Positions 32,429 through 37,121 of a stretch of DNA of 37,121 nucleotides are shown here, piece after piece. The notes under the pieces are model-generated. The model was not told the origin of the DNA, did not search any database, and was given only the letters and a program-made list of their open reading frames with translations. The stretch comes from Candidatus Omnitrophota bacterium (GTDB taxonomy: Bacteria > Omnitrophota > Gorgyraeia > Zapsychrales > Zapsychraceae). The translations under genes and the position numbers were made by a program. The stretch lies in assembly GCA_016214285.1 (NCBI GenBank), contig JACROV010000019.1:1-37121 (forward strand), given 5' to 3'. Position 1 is the stretch's first letter, and each line of letters opens with the position of its first letter.

Positions 32429-35227
32429 TTACCTCTTCTTGGCTTTCTTTCCCTTCGTATTTGCCCTGCCGGCATTCTCCGCCTTGAGCGCGGACTGGGC
32501 CGCGGCCAAACGGGCGATCGGAACGCGGTACGGCGAGCAGCTCACGTAATCCATCCCCGCACGGCAACAGAAATCGACGGAAGCCGCGTCTCCGCCATGT
32601 TCACCGCAGATACCGACCTTCAAATTCTTCTTTGTCAAACGGCCGCGCTCAATACCCAGTTTAACGAGCGTCCCGACGCCCTCCTGATCCAGACTTTGGA
32701 AAGGATCGCCCTTGAAAATGCCTTTACCGCCGTCTTTTTCCGTCGCTACATAAACCGGCAGGAAGCGCCCGGCGTCGTCGCGCGAAAGTCCCAGGGTCAT
32801 TTGGGTCAGGTCATTGGTACCGAAGCTAAAAAAGTCGGACACTTCCGCCAGTTGATCCGCCAGAAGAGCGGCACGCGGAATTTCGATCATCGTACCGACC
32901 AGATAAGGCAGCGTCACGCCGGCCTGCCTGATCAATCGGTCAGCGACGGCGCGAGTTTGCTTCTCGAGGATATCAAGCTCTTTTTTGTCGATGGTCAACG
33001 GATGCATGATCTCGGGCAAGACCTTGATCCCTTCTTTCCGGCATTTGATCGCGGCCTGGATGATCGCGGTGACCTGCATGTCGAGGATCTCCGGATACGT
33101 GATGCACAAACGGCATCCGCGATGACCCAGCATCGGGTTGGCCTCATGCAATTGCTCGCAGCGATGTTTGATCTTATCGGGTGAAATGCCCGTGATCTTG
33201 CTTAATTTTTCAATGCCGGCATTGTCTTTCGGCGTAAACTCATGCAATGGCGGATCGATCAAACGGATCGTAACGGGATAACCGTTCATGGCTTTAAAGA
33301 TGCCGTAAAAATCATCCGTTTGGAACGGCAAAAGTTTCGCGAGCGCCATTTTACGGGTATCCAGCGTTTCAGCGACGATCATTTCCTGAATCGCCAAACG
33401 GCGTTCCTCGGTATCGAAGAACATATGTTCCGTGCGGCACAGCCCGATGCCTTCGGCGCCCATCTTGATCGCGTTGACGGCATCATAGGGTGTATCCGCG
33501 TTGGTGCGGACGTTGATCTTGCGGAATTCATCCGCCCATTTGAGGATCGTATAATACTCGTCGGGAAGTTCCGGTTCTCTCAAAGGCATATCACCGACGT
33601 AGACTTCGCCGGCCGAACCGTCGAGGGTAATGTATTCACCCTGCTTGATCGTTTTACCATTGACCGACATTTGCCTGGCGTCGTAATCGATGCGTAAAAC
33701 CTCGCACCCGACGATGCAGCATTTACCCCAGCCGCGCGCGACGACCGCCGCGTGGCTGGTCTTGCCGCCGGTCGCGGTCAAAATACCTTTGGCCGCGTGC
33801 ATACCGCCGACGTCCTCGGGGCTTGTTTCCTTGCGCACAAGGATGACCTTCTCGCCTTTATGTCCCAGCTTCTCCGCTTCCGCGGCCGTGAACACAACCT
33901 TACCGGCGGCAGAACCCGGAACGGCGTTGATACCACTGGCAAATCGCGCGGACTTTAGCTGCGCGGGAGCCACCTTGTCCGTGTCGATGACCGGATAAAA
34001 AAGACGCTCGATGTCATCGGAGGAAACGCGGCTGACTGCTTGCGCTTTTGTAATAACCGGTTTGACGGCGAGCCGGGCGTACTTTTTGGGCAAATAACCT
34101 TTTTTAACAAGGTCATGGGCCTGGCCCTTGGTCAAAAGCGGCCTGGTCGCGTGATCGAGGGCGATGCGAAACGCCGCGGCCGGGGAACGCTTGCCCGTGC
34201 GGCATTGCAGCATATAAAGCTGCTCATCCTCAACGGTGAATTCCAGGTCCTGCATTTCCTTATAATAGGATTCCAGGATCGCGCGCACGGCGCAAAGCTG
34301 ATCATACGCCTTGGGCATTTGCTGCTGCAGTGTGGAAAGTTTAAGCGGCGTGCGGATACCGGCAACGACGTCCTCGCCCTGGGCATTGATCAAATAATCG
34401 CCGTAAAAAGTATTTTCACCGCTGTTGGGGTCGCGCGTGAAGCACACGCCTGTCCCGCTGTCGTTGCCTTTATTGCCGAAGACCATCTGCACGACGTTGA
34501 CCGCGGTCCCTTTTAGGTCCGTGATCTTCTCCACGCGACGGTAAGTCTGGGCTTTCTCCGCCTCCCAGCTATTAAAGACGGCCATGATCGCGCCCCATAG
34601 TTGTTTCCAGGGGTCCTGGGGGAAATCTTCGCCTTTATTCATTTTGTAGAACGCCTTGAACTGTTCGCACAATTCCTTGAGTTTCTCGGCGGGAATTTCG
34701 GGATCGGTCTTGACTTTGAGCTCACGCTTCATTTCATGGAGCAGATCTTCCATCGATTGCTTGGACAGCCCCATGGCCGTGCTGGAGAACATCTGGATAA
34801 AACGCCGGTAGGCGTCGTAGGCAAAACGCGCGTTGCCTGTTTTCCTGGCCAGGCCCTCGACACTCTGGTCATTGAGACCGAGATTGAGAATCGTCTCCAA
34901 CATCCCCGGCATCGAACGCGCGGCGCCGGAGCGCACGGAGACGAGCAAAGGATCTTTTTCGTCGCCGAGTTTCTTCCCGGTCACTTTTTCAAGTTTTGAG
35001 ACCGCGCCGCGCACTTCTTTTTCCAATCCTTTGGGAAGTTTGCGGCCGAGCTTGTAATATTCTTCGCAGGTCTGGATCGTGACCGTGAACCCCGCAGGGA
35101 CCGGGATGCCGATCGAGGTCATTTCCATCAAACCGATGCCCTTGCCCCCGAGCACATTCTTGCTTAATTCTTCGCCTTTGGCTTCCGCGCGTCCGGCCCC
35201 GTAAGAATAAACAAATTTCTTACTCAT
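32429..35227 (-). CDS. ppdK: Pyruvate, phosphate dikinase
   Basis: It interconverts PEP + AMP + PPi with pyruvate + ATP + Pi, allowing PPi-based glycolysis or gluconeogenesis. The 932-residue protein has an N-terminal ATP-grasp domain (GGKGIGLMEMTSIGIPVPAGFT, SVRSGAARSMPGMLETILNLG), a swivelling domain with phosphohistidine H492 in GGKTSHAAVVARGWGK, and a PEP-binding barrel (GIGLCRTEHMF, FGTNDLTQMTLG, CGEHGGDAASV with the catalytic Cys). GGKTSH rather than the common GGMTSH is a small variation. The ATG at 35227 with AAGGGA 8 nt upstream is preferred to the TTG at 35248. It lies downstream of glyS. Confidence 0.96.
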   Translation of the reverse strand: MSKKFVYSYGAGRAEAKGEELSKNVLGGKGIGLMEMTSIGIPVPAGFTVTIQTCEEYYKLGRKLPKGLEKEVRGAVSKLEKVTGKKLGDEKDPLLVSVRSGAARSMPGMLETILNLGLNDQSVEGLARKTGNARFAYDAYRRFIQMFSSTAMGLSKQSMEDLLHEMKRELKVKTDPEIPAEKLKELCEQFKAFYKMNKGEDFPQDPWKQLWGAIMAVFNSWEAEKAQTYRRVEKITDLKGTAVNVVQMVFGNKGNDSGTGVCFTRDPNSGENTFYGDYLINAQGEDVVAGIRTPLKLSTLQQQMPKAYDQLCAVRAILESYYKEMQDLEFTVEDEQLYMLQCRTGKRSPAAAFRIALDHATRPLLTKGQAHDLVKKGYLPKKYARLAVKPVITKAQAVSRVSSDDIERLFYPVIDTDKVAPAQLKSARFASGINAVPGSAAGKVVFTAAEAEKLGHKGEKVILVRKETSPEDVGGMHAAKGILTATGGKTSHAAVVARGWGKCCIVGCEVLRIDYDARQMSVNGKTIKQGEYITLDGSAGEVYVGDMPLREPELPDEYYTILKWADEFRKINVRTNADTPYDAVNAIKMGAEGIGLCRTEHMFFDTEERRLAIQEMIVAETLDTRKMALAKLLPFQTDDFYGIFKAMNGYPVTIRLIDPPLHEFTPKDNAGIEKLSKITGISPDKIKHRCEQLHEANPMLGHRGCRLCITYPEILDMQVTAIIQAAIKCRKEGIKVLPEIMHPLTIDKKELDILEKQTRAVADRLIRQAGVTLPYLVGTMIEIPRAALLADQLAEVSDFFSFGTNDLTQMTLGLSRDDAGRFLPVYVATEKDGGKGIFKGDPFQSLDQEGVGTLVKLGIERGRLTKKNLKVGICGEHGGDAASVDFCCRAGMDYVSCSPYRVPIARLAAAQSALKAENAGRANTKGKKAKKR

Positions 35228-35261
35228 TTTTCGAATCCCTTTCTTCAAAAAGTTGTTGCTG

Positions 35262-35342
35262 TTACAATTTCAAATAACAATTTTGAACATTGTGATTTTG
35301 GTATTGTTTGTTATTTGATGTTTGATGCTTGGAGTTTGAAAT
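35262..35342. repeat. AT-rich imperfect inverted repeat, spacer copy 4
   Basis: CAAATAACAATTTTGAACATTGTGATTTTGG is followed by TGTTATTTGATGTTTGATG-type sequence, in the same CAAATnACAAA word style as the other three spacers. Confidence 0.5.
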
Positions 35343-35343
35343 T

Positions 35344-36918
35344 TCAACTCTCCAAACGTTCTTTCAAATATGCTTTTAACTTTTCCACCGCAATGCGCTC
35401 CTGCGCCATGGTGTCGCGCTCACGCACCGTGACCTGGCCGTCTTCCAGCGACTGCACGTCTACGGTCACGCAATAAAATGTCCCCACTTCATCCTGACGC
35501 CGGTACAGTTTGCCGATGGCGGCCGTATCATCATAAACGCAAACGAACTCTTTTTGCAAGTCATTCTTGATCCGCTTGGCCAAGGTGACGATGCCGTCAT
35601 TTTTCTTCAACAGCGGCAGAACAGCCGCCTTGATCGGGGCCAGCTGCTTGCTGAACCTTAAAACCACCCGGGTCTGGTCTTTGACGATCTCTTCATGGTA
35701 GGCGTCCACCAGAAACGCCAGCGTCGCGCGATCCACCCCGCCGGAAGGTTCGATGACATACGGATAGAATTTCTCGTTGGTCGCCGGGTCCTGATATTGC
35801 AGGTCCTTGCCGGAAAATTTCGCGTGTTGTTTAAGGTCGTAATCGGTGCGGTTGGCGATGCCTTCCAGCTCCGACCAGCCGAAAGGAAAATTATATTCGA
35901 TGTCCGTGCAGGCGGCGGCGTAATGGGCGAGCTCGTCTTTAGCGTGCGGGCGTACCCTCAAATTTTCCTTGTGAACCCCCATATTCAAATACCAATTGAG
36001 ACGGTCTTCGATCCAGCGCCTGTGACAATCTTCCGCATCTTGTTTTGTGGTGAAATATTCAATCTCCATTTGTTCAAATTCTCTCATCCGGAAAATAAAA
36101 TTCTTTGTCGTCACTTCATTGCGAAAAGCCTTGCCGATCTGCGCGATGCCGAAGGGAAGTTTGCGATGGGTGCTGTCCAGCACGTTCTTGAAATTGACGA
36201 AAATGCCCTGCGCGGTCTCGGGACGCAGATAAACCTTCTCGGCCGTCTCTTCAACGGGCCCCAAGGATGTTTTTAGCATTAAATTTGCTGCGACACCTTC
36301 ATCAGGAAGGGCTTCCCCGCACTGGGGACACGGCATTTGGGCTACACCGCTCTGACGTGCGGCAATACGGCCGATAAAATTCTTAAAATCCAGATTTAAT
36401 TCACCGAAGGAGGCAAACGAATCGACCATCCAGGAAAAAGTCACTTCCGGTTCTTTCACCAAGGCCAAATTCGGGGCCAATTCTTTTCCCTCTTTTTGAG
36501 CCCAGCGTAAAAGATAAGAGCTGTCCTTGTTGCCTACAATCGTTTTATGAAGGGAGATAAACCATGGACTTGTCCAAATTTCCTCCCAAATTTTATCGAG
36601 GCGAAAATGCCTCTGGCAGGAAGGGCATTTAACAAAAGGATCGGAAAAACTATTCACGTGGCCCGAGGCTTCCCAGGTCTTGGGGTGCATCAGAATGCTG
36701 GCATCGAGGCCGACCATGTCATCGCGGCTATGCACGACCGTGCTCCACCAGGCCGACTTGACGTTGCGCTTGAGTTCCGCCCCCAGCGGACCGTAATCCC
36801 AGGCGCTGCCCAACCCGCCGTAGATCTCCGAAGAGGGGAATATGAAGCCCCTGCGCTTGCACAGGGAAACGATCTTTTCCATTAAATCGCTCTTCGGGGA
36901 GTCTGCTACTTTCGACAT
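35344..36918 (-). CDS. glyS: Glycyl-tRNA synthetase, dimeric (single-chain) type
   Basis: A class II synthetase charging tRNA-Gly. The 524-residue chain is of the alpha2 type found in archaea, eukaryotes, Firmicutes and Thermus, not the GlyQ/GlyS heterotetramer. Visible features are the N-terminal RGFIFPSSEIYGGLGSAWDYGPLG, zinc-like CPSCxRHF and CPQCGEALP pairs, RPETAQGIFVNFKNV (motif 2 region), IGKAFRNEVTTKNFIFRMREFEQME given in parts, and PYVIEPSGGVDRATLAFL (motif 3), followed by the anticodon-binding domain. The ATG at 36918 has no Shine-Dalgarno sequence, and the predicted -10 box is only 9 nt upstream, suggesting a very short leader. Confidence 0.96.
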   Translation of the reverse strand: MSKVADSPKSDLMEKIVSLCKRRGFIFPSSEIYGGLGSAWDYGPLGAELKRNVKSAWWSTVVHSRDDMVGLDASILMHPKTWEASGHVNSFSDPFVKCPSCQRHFRLDKIWEEIWTSPWFISLHKTIVGNKDSSYLLRWAQKEGKELAPNLALVKEPEVTFSWMVDSFASFGELNLDFKNFIGRIAARQSGVAQMPCPQCGEALPDEGVAANLMLKTSLGPVEETAEKVYLRPETAQGIFVNFKNVLDSTHRKLPFGIAQIGKAFRNEVTTKNFIFRMREFEQMEIEYFTTKQDAEDCHRRWIEDRLNWYLNMGVHKENLRVRPHAKDELAHYAAACTDIEYNFPFGWSELEGIANRTDYDLKQHAKFSGKDLQYQDPATNEKFYPYVIEPSGGVDRATLAFLVDAYHEEIVKDQTRVVLRFSKQLAPIKAAVLPLLKKNDGIVTLAKRIKNDLQKEFVCVYDDTAAIGKLYRRQDEVGTFYCVTVDVQSLEDGQVTVRERDTMAQERIAVEKLKAYLKERLES

Positions 36919-36927
36919 AGAGGAAAT

Positions 36928-36956
36928 ATTTTAACCAAAAGCATTTCAAAAAGCAA
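36928..36956 (-). promoter_or_regulatory. Predicted promoter of glyS
   Basis: TTGCTT (36951-36956) and TAAAAT (36928-36933) on the minus strand are spaced 17 nt. The -10 box matches 5/6, the -35 box 3/6. A transcript would begin about 4 nt before the start codon. Confidence 0.5.
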
Positions 36957-36961
36957 GTCCC

Positions 36962-36985
36962 TTGACAGATCTTGACAGATCTGTC
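36962..36985. repeat. Direct repeat and palindrome upstream of glyS
   Basis: CTTGACAGAT is repeated in tandem (36961-36980), and GACAGATCTGTC (36974-36985) is a perfect 12-bp palindrome just upstream of the predicted glyS -35 box. It could be an operator. Confidence 0.6.
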
Positions 36986-36995
36986 ATTTAAGAAT

Positions 36996-37121
36996 TAAAA
37001 GTGGACACTTTTTAAAGCGATTTAAGTTTTAAAAGTGGACACCTAAGAAATTCGTAATTTCTGGAGAAATGTTTTTAGGCAAAACCTTCAATCTTTTAAA
37101 GTCATTCATCGAAACATCCAT
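36996..37121. mobile_element. Probable insertion-sequence terminus at the right edge
   Basis: TAAAAGTGGACAC occurs at 36996-37008 and 37030-37042, a terminal-repeat style seen in IS481/IS3-like elements. AGAAATT-CGT-AATTTCT (37046-37062) is an inverted repeat. A minus-strand frame enters from the edge and ends in GVHF at a stop at 37029-37031 (30 residues visible), consistent with a transposase C-terminus reading into the terminal repeat. The alternative is a plus-strand gene starting near 37069. Confidence 0.4.

Noticed and set aside
36962-36985. CRISPR-like short direct repeat
   Set aside because: There are only two tandem 10-bp copies with no spacer. No CRISPR array or cas gene was seen anywhere in the window.

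Overview
The window looks like part of the chromosome of an uncultured Gram-negative bacterium. An outer membrane is implied by a 471-residue porin with a terminal Phe and by a complete RND/TolC-type efflux set. The gene mix (pyruvate phosphate dikinase, short-type alpha-glucan phosphorylase, two TMTC-like membrane/TPR proteins, many short palindromic repeats inside genes) reminds me of Omnitrophota or a related PVC/Elusimicrobia-like lineage. That placement is an inference from gene content, not a marker-gene result. Every intact gene found is on the minus strand, so transcription runs from high to low coordinates.

Layout, left to right. 1-857: a plus-strand DDE transposase remnant with an in-frame TAG. 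It collides with the 3' end of a 1402-residue secreted multimodular GH5 glucanase. 832-13830: a tight minus-strand chain. In transcription order it is gpmI, polysaccharide deacetylase, ArnT-like glycosyltransferase, RF-1-domain rescue-like factor, TMTC-like glycosyltransferase/TPR, moaC, glgP and GH5, with several 4-11 bp overlaps. 13914-15146: a soluble REC-histidine kinase. 15227-17943: a small EF-Tu-domain-2-like protein, a DUF4870-like membrane protein, a ParA ATPase fused to a glycogen-binding CBM48 domain, and a membrane-anchored protein with a carbohydrate-binding-like domain. 18031-19746: a porin with its own promoter and a strong terminator. 19848-26771: a Cus/Czc-type metal efflux operon (His/Cys-rich small protein, TolC-like, CusB, CusA, small periplasmic protein) behind a near-consensus promoter. 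26756-27223: tRNA-Arg(CCT) and two degenerate copies of its 3' end. 27366-36918: a second TMTC-like protein, then apt, a LacI-type ligand domain without HTH and a sigma-70 factor in one coupled operon, ppdK, and a dimeric-type glycyl-tRNA synthetase. The right edge carries what looks like an insertion-sequence terminus.

How it fits together. Glycogen phosphorylase, iPGM and PPDK suggest storage-polysaccharide breakdown and a PPi-linked lower glycolysis. The secreted GH5 protein would supply glucan oligosaccharides. The most novel-looking element is the ParA-CBM48 fusion. All four carbohydrate-contact residues known from AMPK-beta are present (W309, K336, W345, N363), and the gene sits in an operon with two membrane proteins. 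I infer a possible glycogen-granule positioning or partition system, analogous to McdA for carboxysomes; this is a hypothesis. Other notable points are a LacI-type sensor stripped of its DNA-binding domain and coupled to a sigma factor, GC-rich palindromes inserted in frame into at least four genes, and promoters lying so close to start codons that short-leader or leaderless mRNAs are likely.
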